From assembly GCF_017654605.1 (NCBI RefSeq), contig NZ_CP072113.1, positions 186,001-250,000 on the forward strand: DNA of 64,000 bases, read 5' to 3'. The notes below the pieces were generated by a model that saw nothing but the letters and a program-made list of their open reading frames with translations, did not search any database and was not told the DNA's origin. A program made the translations under genes and the position numbers. Shown here piece by piece: positions 48,087 through 55,022 of this stretch. This DNA is from Yimella sp. cx-51 (GTDB taxonomy: Bacteria > Actinomycetota > Actinomycetes > Actinomycetales > Dermatophilaceae). How positions within the stretch are numbered: the first letter of the stretch is position 1; each line of letters opens with the position of its first letter.

Positions 48087-48120
48087 AAGGAGCCCGCGAC
48101 CGAAGTGGTGCGGGCTCCTT
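48087..48120. terminator. Bidirectional terminator between cysE and the HU gene
   Basis: Perfect 11-bp stem AAGGAGCCCGC (48087-48097) / GCGGGCTCCTT (48110-48120), loop of 12, with A- and T-runs at the stem base. Confidence 0.82.
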
Positions 48121-48141
48121 TCGAAGTTCTGTGGCCGAAGC

Positions 48142-48417
48142 TCAGCCCTTGGCAGCAGCCTTCAGCTTGCTGCCAGCGGTGACCTTGGCGGCCTTCGTCG
48201 CGGCGATCTGGATCTCTTCGCCGGTCTGCGGGTTGCGGCCGGTGCGGGCAGCGCGGTCGACAACCTCGATGGTGAGCAGACCCGGGAGCTGGATCTTCTC
48301 GCCGCGACCGACGGCCTCGAGGATGACGTCGTTGAGACCGCCGATGACCGCGTTGGCGTCCTTGGCGCTGACACCGGTGCGCTGGGCGATGGTGCTGGCG
48401 AGGTCAGTCTTGTTCAT
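48142..48417 (-). CDS. hup: HU family DNA-binding protein
   Basis: 91 aa nucleoid protein. Starts MNKTDLASTIAQRTGVSAKDANAVIGGLNDVI (in part), beta-arm region GRNPQTGEEIQIAATKAAKVTAGSKLKAAAKG with the conserved Pro in the DNA-intercalating tip. It lacks the Lys/Ala-rich tail of mycobacterial HupB. ATG 48417 has AGGAAATTTG upstream. Bends and compacts DNA as a dimer. Confidence 0.95.
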   Translation of the reverse strand: MNKTDLASTIAQRTGVSAKDANAVIGGLNDVILEAVGRGEKIQLPGLLTIEVVDRAARTGRNPQTGEEIQIAATKAAKVTAGSKLKAAAKG

Positions 48418-48611
48418 CAAATTTCCTGTCTGTGCGAATCACGATGGCTCTGGGCTTCGCCATCTGACTGGTCAGCTGATCGGTCGAACCTCACAGCCTT
48501 GGCAGTCCATCACAAGAACCGCGTAAAACCGCGGATTTGTGCGGGTGTGCCGTTGAATCAACCGTAGGGGATGAGCGCCTCAGGTCAAACCGGAACGCGC
48601 GTGAGGCACGC

Positions 48612-49028
48612 TCAGTTGGCGTCGAAGCCGGGGTCGGCCGCCTTGGTCTGAACTGCGTCCGGATCTTCGACGTTCTTGGTGGAGCCGCTGTCGGTGTCAG
48701 ACGCGGGAGCGGTCTGCTCGTTCCCGTGCGCCAGCGAGCCCTCGACCACAGGACCCTTGTGACTGTTGGTTGCTGCCTGGTAACCGGCGGCCACCGCACT
48801 CTTGGCAGCGGTGCTGGCGCCCTTCAACGCAGCAGTGCCCGCAGCGGCCGCGACCTCGGGGCCGCGCTCCTTCAAGGTCTGGGTTGCCTCGTCCTTCTTC
48901 TGCTGCACCGCGGGGTGCTGCCACGCCTTGCCGGCCTGCAGCTTGATCTGCTCATAGCGCTCTTCGCCCGCTCGCGCGCCGACCACGTACCCGGCCGCGA
49001 ACCCGGCGAGGAAAGAAATCTTGCCCAT
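48612..49028 (-). CDS. Small YtxH-like membrane-anchored protein
   Basis: 138 aa. MGKISFLAGFAAGYVVGARAGEERYEQI is the short Gly-rich transmembrane start common in actinobacteria, followed by an amphipathic Ala/Lys helix and an acidic Ser/Asp-rich tail. GAGGAG precedes ATG 49028; the longer open frame into 49118 is not needed. Function unknown; relatives are envelope-stress-type proteins. The 190 bases between it and the HU gene show only the HU leader. Confidence 0.75.
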   Translation of the reverse strand: MGKISFLAGFAAGYVVGARAGEERYEQIKLQAGKAWQHPAVQQKKDEATQTLKERGPEVAAAAGTAALKGASTAAKSAVAAGYQAATNSHKGPVVEGSLAHGNEQTAPASDTDSGSTKNVEDPDAVQTKAADPGFDAN

Positions 49029-49175
49029 CGGGGCTCCTCTCGTCTCAGTGGACGACCATACTGATCGGCTCCGGATCTCTGGGGTCTGCGGAGCCGTGGG
49101 CTTGAACGAACTCAACACGGTTCGAGAACTGCTCGTCGTCGCCTACCATGGGCGGGCTGCGGTTCGCCGTGGCAA

Positions 49176-49265
49176 GGAGGGCTCGCATAGTGGCCTAGTG
49201 CGGCGGTCTTGAAAACCGCTAAGTCGGTAACCCCGGCTTCGTGGGTTCGAATCCCACGCCCTCCG
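49176..49265 (+). tRNA. tRNA-Ser (anticodon TGA)
   Basis: 90 bases with the long variable arm of class II tRNAs. Acceptor GGAGGGC/GCCCTCC, discriminator G, anticodon arm GCGGT-CTTGAAA-ACCGC, T loop TTCGAAT. CCA not encoded. Confidence 0.95.
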
Positions 49266-49294
49266 CCCTTGCGGCCCGCTACAGCTGAAATGGG

Positions 49295-49312
49295 GCCCCG
49301 CGGAAGCGGGGC
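49295..49312. terminator. Short GC-rich terminator hairpin
   Basis: GCCCCGC (49295-49301) / GCGGGGC (49306-49312) with a GGAA tetraloop, between tRNA-Ser and the convergent small membrane protein gene. Confidence 0.65.
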
Positions 49313-49321
49313 GCCGTTGTC

Positions 49322-49600
49322 TCAGTGCTGGTAGGGCTGGAACTGGGCTTGGTGCTGGCCGCTGTTGCGCACCGCGCGCAGCTTGGTGCGCATGGTGAAC
49401 CAATAGATCATCGCGCCGATGCCGCCGACGAGGACGACGACGAGCACCCATACGACCTTGGACGAGCCGGCCGCCTGGTACTCCCGCTCGTTGTACTTCA
49501 ACAGGTCGACGAGCGCCAGGATCCAGAAGATGAACATCGCGAAGGCGATGACAAGGAACACGAGAAGCAGGACCAGCCCAACGGCGCTACCGGAACTCAT
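49322..49600 (-). CDS. Small membrane protein (PLD-nuclease N-terminal-domain type)
   Basis: 92 aa. Two transmembrane helices: LVLLLVFLVIAFAMFIFWILALVDLL and KVVWVLVVVLVGGIGAMIYWF, separated by a loop with the W/D residues typical of the PLDc_N family of short membrane proteins. The start overlaps the pirin 3' end by 14 bases; a TAGGAT -10 inside pirin ends 6 bases before the ATG, so it can be made as a separate leaderless transcript. Confidence 0.8.
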   Translation of the reverse strand: MSSGSAVGLVLLLVFLVIAFAMFIFWILALVDLLKYNEREYQAAGSSKVVWVLVVVLVGGIGAMIYWFTMRTKLRAVRNSGQHQAQFQPYQH

Positions 49601-50333
49601 GCCGCAATCCTAGTAATCCGTGGCGCCGCGCCGGCATCTCGCCGATGGTGATCGTCAAGGTGTTGCGTCCCGGGTCGACGCAGGCGAGATCGCCGCGTTC
49701 GAGGGTTTCTCCCTCGAAGGTGACATCGCCCGAATCCACGAGCAGGGCGTGCTCGAAGGAAGGATCGACGTCGAGCCTCAGCTCACTGCCGGCGTCCAGG
49801 CGCAGCTCTGCTCCGAGCAACGGGGAGTATGTGCGGACGGGGGAGGTGTCGACGCCCTTGAGTTCGCCCAGGAAGACCAGCGCCGAGCCCTGGCAGCCGT
49901 CCAAAGGCACTTCGTCAGGCGCGTGATGCTCGAAGGCGCGGGCGACCTTGCGCGCGGAATCCGGCAGCGCCACCCACAGTTGGACGCCGTGCAGCGAAGA
50001 GGTGTCAGGAGTGGAGACCTCGGAGTGGGCGATGCCGTCGCCGCTGGTCATGAGGTTCATCTCGCCGGGACGCACCATGCCGTGCACGCCGCCTGAGTCG
50101 CGGTGCTCGATGGTGCCGTCGAACAGCCACGACACCGTCTGCAGCCCGGTGTGCGGGTGCGGCGGGACGTCCATGCCGTCCCGCTTCGCATCACGAACCG
50201 GCTCGGGACCGTAGTGGTCGACGAAGCACCAGGCCCCGATGAGCGAGCGCTCCTTGTGCGGGAGGGTGCGGCGCACCTCCAGCGCGCGCAGACCGCCGAG
50301 CGGCACTTTTCGTGCTTGCAGTACCTGAACCAT
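49587..50333 (-). CDS. Pirin family protein
   Basis: 248 aa bicupin. The Fe-binding first cupin has PPHPHTGLQTVSWLFDGTIEHRDS and GDGIAHSEVS (His, His, His and Glu ligands). Members may act as quercetinase or redox sensor; function here unproven. ATG 50333 begins VQVLQARKVPLGGLRALEVRRTLP, the standard N-terminus; the longer frame upstream is the antisense of the divergent gene. Only 21 bases separate it from that gene's start. Confidence 0.9.
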   Translation of the reverse strand: MVQVLQARKVPLGGLRALEVRRTLPHKERSLIGAWCFVDHYGPEPVRDAKRDGMDVPPHPHTGLQTVSWLFDGTIEHRDSGGVHGMVRPGEMNLMTSGDGIAHSEVSTPDTSSLHGVQLWVALPDSARKVARAFEHHAPDEVPLDGCQGSALVFLGELKGVDTSPVRTYSPLLGAELRLDAGSELRLDVDPSFEHALLVDSGDVTFEGETLERGDLACVDPGRNTLTITIGEMPARRHGLLGLRHEFR

Positions 50334-50354
50334 CAGCAACCCAATCTCGTGTGC

Positions 50355-50651
50355 ATGCTCGCGAACCCGACCTCGCTCTTTCTCGACCGCGACCACGAGG
50401 AAGTGGCCGAGCGGGTCTTCTTCCACACCGAGGTCGACGAGGAGTTCGGCGGACGCGGGCTGGCGACCATTCTCGTCCGCGAAGCCATCGCCGCCACGCG
50501 CGAAGCCGGCAAGATCATCTTCCCCGTCTGCCCGTTGGTGCGCGGCGTGCTGACCAAGAATGCCGACGAGTACGAGGGGGCGTTACGCCAGAACCGGCCC
50601 GCTGATTTCGCGTGGGTGCAGGAGGAACTCGCAGCACGGAAGCAAGGCTGA
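50355..50651 (+). CDS. GNAT N-acetyltransferase of the YjdJ type, short N-terminus
   Basis: 98 aa. The acetyl-CoA-binding core is intact (VFFHTEVDEEFGGRGLATILVREAI, then AGKIIFPVCPLVRGVL), as in the small YjdJ/GNAT_YJ family. The usual first two beta strands (about 20 residues) are missing or replaced by MLANPTSLFLDRDHEEVAER, so the protein may be truncated; GTG 50349 could add two residues. The AhpD-like gene begins on its stop codon (TGATG). Confidence 0.65.
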   Translation: MLANPTSLFLDRDHEEVAERVFFHTEVDEEFGGRGLATILVREAIAATREAGKIIFPVCPLVRGVLTKNADEYEGALRQNRPADFAWVQEELAARKQG

Positions 50652-51131
50652 TGAGCGAGCCGGCACGGGGTGGCTCCGCCGAGCGTCCCTACATCGACAA
50701 GACCCACCCTGAGATCTACTCCGTGCTCGTGTCGGCCGCCAAGGCCACCCGCGAAGCCTGGTCGGCAGCAGGTCTGGACGAATCACTCATCGAACTGGTC
50801 AACACCCGTGTCTCCCAGATCAACGGATGCGTGACCTGCCTCAATGTGCACGTGCCGGCGCTGCCCGCAGCCGGTGTCGACGAACTCAAGATCGACCTGC
50901 TGCCCGCCTGGCGTGACGCGCAGATCTACTCCGAGCAGGAGCGAGTGCGCTCGCCCTCGCCGAGGCGCTGACCTGCCCGCACGAACTCGACCTCGCGCGG
51001 GCGCAGGCCGCCGCATCGCATGTTTCTCCACCGAAGCGCTCGCAGCCTTGGAGTGGGTCATCGTGGTCATCAACAGCTTCAACCGGGTGTCGATCGCCAG
51101 CGGTCACCCACCTCGGCGACGCACGAGCTGA
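50651..51131 (+). pseudogene. AhpD/carboxymuconolactone decarboxylase-like gene with two frameshifts
   Basis: The first frame encodes the family N-terminal half, with the redox motif CVTCLNVH and LLPAWRDAQIYSEQER, then stops at 50971. Homologous sequence continues in the next frame (ALALAEALT, HELDLARAQAAA) from about 50947, and in the third frame (FSTEALAALEWVIVVINSFNRVSI) from about 51024 to a stop at 51131. Each junction is explained by loss of one base, the second in a T-run. The gene is broken in this sequence, or the assembly has two errors. The intact protein would be an alkylhydroperoxidase-like thiol enzyme of about 160 aa. Confidence 0.8.
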
Positions 51132-51170
51132 GTGCCCACAACAGGCCCGAAAAGTTTTTTCGGCGAAGGT

Positions 51171-51198
51171 GCATCCAAGATCGGGGTTCAAACGGAAG
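51171..51198 (+). promoter_or_regulatory. Possible SigK-type promoter of the DUF4397/sortase operon
   Basis: GCATCC, a 16-base spacer and CGGAAG resemble the mycobacterial SigK promoter form (CCATCC-N16/17-CCGAAT). It lies 50 bases before the ATG, and a SigK-like factor is encoded further down the operon. Confidence 0.4.
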
Positions 51199-51248
51199 AG
51201 AGGGACAGAAGCACTCGTCGGGAGTGCCTCAAGTCCAAGGAGACCGTC

Positions 51249-52082
51249 ATGAATCTCGCCCGAATTGTCGCGGCAGGTGTTGGTGTCACTGGAGCGATCG
51301 CGTTGTCGCCCACCCTCGCCCATGCCGCAGACGCCCCGGCCGCCAAGCCCGCGATGGTGTCGGTGCTGCACGCGGTGCCCGGTGCCACGGTGGATGTCTA
51401 CGCCAACGGCAAGGAACTGCTGCCCGACTTCAAGCCCGGCACGCTGACCGACCCGGTGTCGCTGCCTGCCGGTGAGTACGACCTGAAGGTCGTGGCGCCC
51501 AACGCCGGAGCCGACGGTAAGGCGATCATCGAGGCGAACGACGTGAAGGTGCCAGCCGGTGCCAACATCACCGTCGTGGCCCACCTGTCGGCCGACGGCA
51601 AGCCGATGCTCACCCCCTACGTCAACGACACCTCCGCCCTCGCGGCCGGCAAGGCCCGCGTGACGGTGCGCCACACCGCTGCCGCACCCGCGGTGGACGT
51701 GCGCGCCAACCAGGCGGTCGCCTTCAAGAACCTGGTCAACCCCAAGGAGGCCATGGCTGACCTGGCTGCCGGCAACATCTCGGCGGATGTCGTGCTCGCC
51801 GGCACGCAGACCGTCGCGATCGGCCCGGCCGATTTGTCGCTGAAGGCCGGCACCAACACGATCGTGTATGCGTGGGGTAGCGCCGCCGACAAGAACCTCA
51901 AGCTCGCCGTGCAGACGATCGACGGTCTCGGCGGAATGCCCGGTGGCGTACCGGCCGGCACCGGTGGTCAGGCGACCGCCGGCGACTCCTCGTCCGCGGG
52001 CGTGATCGTGCTTGGCGCCGCCGGTGCCGGTGCACTCGCCATGCTGGCCACCCGTCGCCGGTCGCGCACCGAGCGCGCGTGA
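51249..52082 (+). CDS. DUF4397 domain surface protein
   Basis: 277 aa. Signal peptide (cleavage near AHAAD, residue 27). Two DUF4397 beta-sandwich units (about 35-135 and 135-230) with VSVLHAVPGATVDVYANGKEL and RVTVRHTAAAPAVDVRANQ. A Gly/Thr-rich spacer leads to a C-terminal helix (VIVLGAAGAGALAMLA) and the basic RRRSRTER tail, a wall-anchor layout without a visible LPXTG. ATG 51249 has AAGGAG. First gene of an operon with a sortase, sigma factor and anti-sigma factor; probably the main output of that system. Confidence 0.85.
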   Translation: MNLARIVAAGVGVTGAIALSPTLAHAADAPAAKPAMVSVLHAVPGATVDVYANGKELLPDFKPGTLTDPVSLPAGEYDLKVVAPNAGADGKAIIEANDVKVPAGANITVVAHLSADGKPMLTPYVNDTSALAAGKARVTVRHTAAAPAVDVRANQAVAFKNLVNPKEAMADLAAGNISADVVLAGTQTVAIGPADLSLKAGTNTIVYAWGSAADKNLKLAVQTIDGLGGMPGGVPAGTGGQATAGDSSSAGVIVLGAAGAGALAMLATRRRSRTERA

Positions 52083-52795
52083 ACCCTCACCGCTCCCGGA
52101 GGGTGGCAGTCGTGGTGGCTGCCGCCCTCCTGGGCGGTGGGCTCGGTGCCGCTGCAACCGGCGGTGACGAGCAGCCGCCGACCTCGGACGGGGCAGCGCT
52201 GGCTGCGTACGCGTCTTCGTCGTCGTCTTCGTCGGCTTCGTCGGGGAGTTCTGTCTCAAACACCTCCGCGGCCACCGCCCGCCCACCGGCGCAGAGCGGC
52301 CTACCCGCACCGGTGCGCCGAGACGCGCAACCGACCGCGCTGCGCTCGCGCATCACGCCGACCGACGTGACGATCGATTCGATCGGGCTGCGGTCGACGG
52401 TTCGTCCCGTCGGAGTGGACCGGTCGGGCCTGATGGAGATTCCCCAGGACGTGCAGGTCGCGGGCTGGTATCGCCATGGCTCAGCGCCGGGGGAAGGCGG
52501 TGGGGCGACAGTGCTTGCGGCACATGTGGATTCGGCAGCAGCCGGCACCGGGCCGTGGGCGAAGCTCGCCGACGTCCCGGTCGGGAGCGAGGTGCGGGTC
52601 AGCACTGCAGAGGGAACCGTGCGGTACCGCATTTCATCGGTCAGCCAGTTGCGCAAGAACGGCCTCGACACGACGGCGCTCTTCTCCTCGTCCGGCCCCG
52701 AACGCCTGCATCTGGTCACCTGCGGAGGCCGATTCGACCGAGCGACGGGTCACTACGACCAGAACGTCGTGGCCATCGCCGTGCGGGTGCGCTGA
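52079..52795 (+). CDS. Class F sortase
   Basis: 238 aa. Signal-anchor (about 8-27), a low-complexity Ser run (ASSSSSSSASSGSS), then the sortase domain (about 90-238) with catalytic His in LAAHVDS, Cys in LVTCGG and Arg in RFDRATGHYDQN. Sortases cut a sorting signal and join proteins to the envelope. GTG start overlaps the DUF4397 stop (GTGA). Neither candidate surface protein in this window has a classical LPXTG, so its target motif is open. Confidence 0.88.
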   Translation: MNPHRSRRVAVVVAAALLGGGLGAAATGGDEQPPTSDGAALAAYASSSSSSSASSGSSVSNTSAATARPPAQSGLPAPVRRDAQPTALRSRITPTDVTIDSIGLRSTVRPVGVDRSGLMEIPQDVQVAGWYRHGSAPGEGGGATVLAAHVDSAAAGTGPWAKLADVPVGSEVRVSTAEGTVRYRISSVSQLRKNGLDTTALFSSSGPERLHLVTCGGRFDRATGHYDQNVVAIAVRVR

Positions 52796-52817
52796 TGGCC
52801 ATGACTACTGTTGAACT

Positions 52818-53378
52818 GTGAGCCTGGAGGATGCCGATGTGCAGCAGCTCGCTGTGCAGTTCCAGGAAGGGTCGCGCGAGGCGTTGGCCGAGATCTATCG
52901 ACGCTGGAGCCCGTTGGTCTTCACCGTCGCCCATCGCGCCCTGGGGCACCGCGCGGACGCGGAGGACGTCACCCAGCAGGTGTTCGTCGCCGCGTGGAAG
53001 AGCCGCCATACCTTGCAACCGTCCTCGACCGCCCTGCCGGGCTGGTTGGTGGGCATCGCCAAGCACCGGATCGCTGACCGGATGTCGTCACGGGCCCGCG
53101 ACCTTCGACTGGTCGAGCACGTGGGGTCTTCCGGTGAACCCGATCCGGTGGACGAGGTGTACCGGGTTGTCGACCGCGTCGTGGTCGCTGACGCCATCGA
53201 TCAATTGGACGAGCCGCGCCGTACCGTTGTGTTGCTGGCCTTCACCGAGGATCTCACCCACGAACTGATCGCCCAGCGGGTCGACCTACCGCTCGGCACG
53301 GTCAAGAGCCACATCAGACGCGGCCTGCAGCAGTTGCGAACCCGACTCCAGGAGGTGAGTCATGCAGCATCCGAGTGA
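52818..53378 (+). CDS. ECF sigma factor, SigK-like
   Basis: 186 aa: region 2 (FQEGSREALAEIYRRWSPLVFTVAHRALG, then DAEDVTQQVFVAAWKSR) and region 4 (EPRRTVVLLAFTEDLTHELIAQRVDLPLGTVKSHIRRGLQQLR in parts). No region 3, as in group 4 factors. A TACTGT -10 ends 6 bases before GTG 52818, so it also has a housekeeping-type leaderless promoter inside the operon. It overlaps the RskA-like anti-sigma gene by 17 bases, the standard sigma/anti-sigma coupling. Confidence 0.9.
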   Translation: MSLEDADVQQLAVQFQEGSREALAEIYRRWSPLVFTVAHRALGHRADAEDVTQQVFVAAWKSRHTLQPSSTALPGWLVGIAKHRIADRMSSRARDLRLVEHVGSSGEPDPVDEVYRVVDRVVVADAIDQLDEPRRTVVLLAFTEDLTHELIAQRVDLPLGTVKSHIRRGLQQLRTRLQEVSHAASE

Positions 53379-54150
53379 TGACGAACTGGTCGACCTGGTC
53401 ATGGAGACCGGAGAGCACCAGGACGCCCTTCTCCACGTCCGGGAATGTGCCGAATGCAGCGATGCGCTCACCCAATTGCGCCGCGCGCTCGACGCTGCTT
53501 CGGCCGGTGCGCCTGTGCTCGAGCAGCCGGGTGAGCACGTGTGGCAGGGCATCCTGGACGACATCGACCGTGCCGATGATGATGCTGTCGGATCCGACAC
53601 TGACCCCGATGACGGTGTCACTGACGATCGCCGGCCTTTCAGAGTCGTCAGCGAAACTCCTGGCAGTGGCAGTGGCAGTGGCAGTGGCAGTGGCAGTGCG
53701 AAGCGGGGTGTCGGTCGACGCCGCACCTTCCTCGCGGTTGCAGCCGCGTTGGTCATCGGCGCAGGCATCGGACGCTTCACGGCATCGCCGACGAACGACC
53801 CGCCGACGACGGCGACCGTCTTAGCCAAGACGTCGTTGACGACGCTGGGTGACGCGCCCAAGCCGCTCGGCCAGGCCGAGCTCATGCGCAGCGGCTCGGC
53901 GACAAAGGTGCAGATTGCGATGAACTCGTTGCCCTCCAACGGCGAGATCGTCGAGGCGTGGTTGATCAACAAGGACGGCCAGCGAATGATCAGCATCGGC
54001 TTCATGCACGGTGCGAAGCCGCAGCAGTTCGTCATCGACCCGCGATTGGTCCAAAAGGGATACGTGATCGTTGACCTCTCCCGCGAACCGCTGGACGGCA
54101 ACCCGAAGCACTCCGGTGACAGCATCGTGCGGGGCACGCTTCCGGTCTGA
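53362..54150 (+). CDS. RskA-like anti-sigma factor
   Basis: 262 aa single-pass protein. N-terminal zinc-binding anti-sigma motif HVRECAEC (His-x3-Cys-x2-Cys) at about residues 28-35, an acidic linker, a (Gly-Ser)6 tract coded by six perfect GGCAGT repeats, a transmembrane helix (TFLAVAAALVIGAGIG) and an extracytoplasmic RskA domain ending FVIDPRLVQKGYVIVDLSREPLDGN. It should hold the sigma factor at the membrane until regulated proteolysis releases it. Confidence 0.9.
   Translation: MQHPSDDELVDLVMETGEHQDALLHVRECAECSDALTQLRRALDAASAGAPVLEQPGEHVWQGILDDIDRADDDAVGSDTDPDDGVTDDRRPFRVVSETPGSGSGSGSGSGSAKRGVGRRRTFLAVAAALVIGAGIGRFTASPTNDPPTTATVLAKTSLTTLGDAPKPLGQAELMRSGSATKVQIAMNSLPSNGEIVEAWLINKDGQRMISIGFMHGAKPQQFVIDPRLVQKGYVIVDLSREPLDGNPKHSGDSIVRGTLPV
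53662..53697 (+). repeat. Six tandem GGCAGT hexamers in the anti-sigma gene
   Basis: Perfect 36-base microsatellite coding for Gly-Ser x6 in the cytosolic linker just before the membrane helix. Copy changes keep the frame and only alter tether length. Confidence 0.95.
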
Positions 54151-54175
54151 CTTCGCCGCTCCGTCTAGGCCCAGG

Positions 54176-54958
54176 TCAGCTGAGCGTGAGGGCGGGGCGG
54201 GTGATGTGGACGCTGCCGGTGGGTGAGGTCCAGGTGCAGTCGCCGTCGCGGGTCATGGTGACGCTCCAGCGTTTGGCGGTCTTGACGCGGTGGTGCCGTT
54301 TGCACAGCAGCTGCAGGTTGGACGGTGTGGTGTGTCCACCGGGAGTGCCCCAGGGAATGACGTGGTCGGCCTCGCAGTACTTCACCCCGCGGCTGCAGCC
54401 GGGGTAGCGGCAGTGTTCGTCGCGCAGTTCCACGAAGCGGCGGATGTGGGCCGGGACGCGGTAAGCCGGTGAGCAGGTGTCGGCCGTGCCGAAGGGGGCG
54501 AACTCCAGTTCAGCGGCGGCGTCGGCGATCGGTGCGAACCATGCCTCGAAGGCTTCGTCGTCGTACTGATGAGCGTTCGCGGTCTCCTGGTCGAGGGATT
54601 CCTGCCGATCGATCTCGGCGACGGCGTGTTCGAGGCTGCCGGGCACGCTGGCGCGGGCGCACCAGTCGTCCAGGTAGGCGGCGAAGTCGGCAGCAGCGGC
54701 ATCGGTGGGCTCGCAGTGGGCACAGCGATCCTTTACGACCTGGGCAGGGTGTTGCTCTACAGGGTGATGTGAGGACGCTGCGCTGCCTGGCGGATCGGCT
54801 GTGTGCCAATGGGATTCGCTGTTCGGGGCGGTGTTGCCGTTGTCGTGGTGCTCCGACTGTGGCTGCTGCGCGCGAGGGTCGCACTGTGCGCAGCCCGGCG
54901 GTGGTGATGGTGCGGGTCCGAGCAGGGTGAGTTGGATGTGGCAGGTCACGTTCGCCAT
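54176..54958 (-). pseudogene. 5'-truncated HNH endonuclease (DUF222 type)
   Basis: About 260 codons remain: the HNH nuclease C-terminus is intact (HIRRFVELRDEHCRYPGCSRG, YCEADHVIPWGTPGGHTTPSNL, LCKRHHRVKTAKRW) with Cys/His metal ligands and the central His. The N-terminal DUF222 helical domain of 200-250 residues, normally present, is missing; upstream the frame runs antisense into the divergent acetyltransferase gene. Such genes are multi-copy in actinobacteria and may move by homing or recombination. The remnant could still be translated from ATG 54958. Confidence 0.72.
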
Positions 54959-55022
54959 CACCAGCTGCAGTAACGCCGAATTCAGTTGCCGCGAACACCG
55001 GGCTGCTGCGAGCGTGGACGCC

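Noticed and set aside
54801-55022. N-terminal extension of the Eis-type acetyltransferase
   Set aside because: The extra residues are antisense to the HNH remnant and Cys/Gly-rich nonsense; family members start near MTDTQISIRQITPDE.
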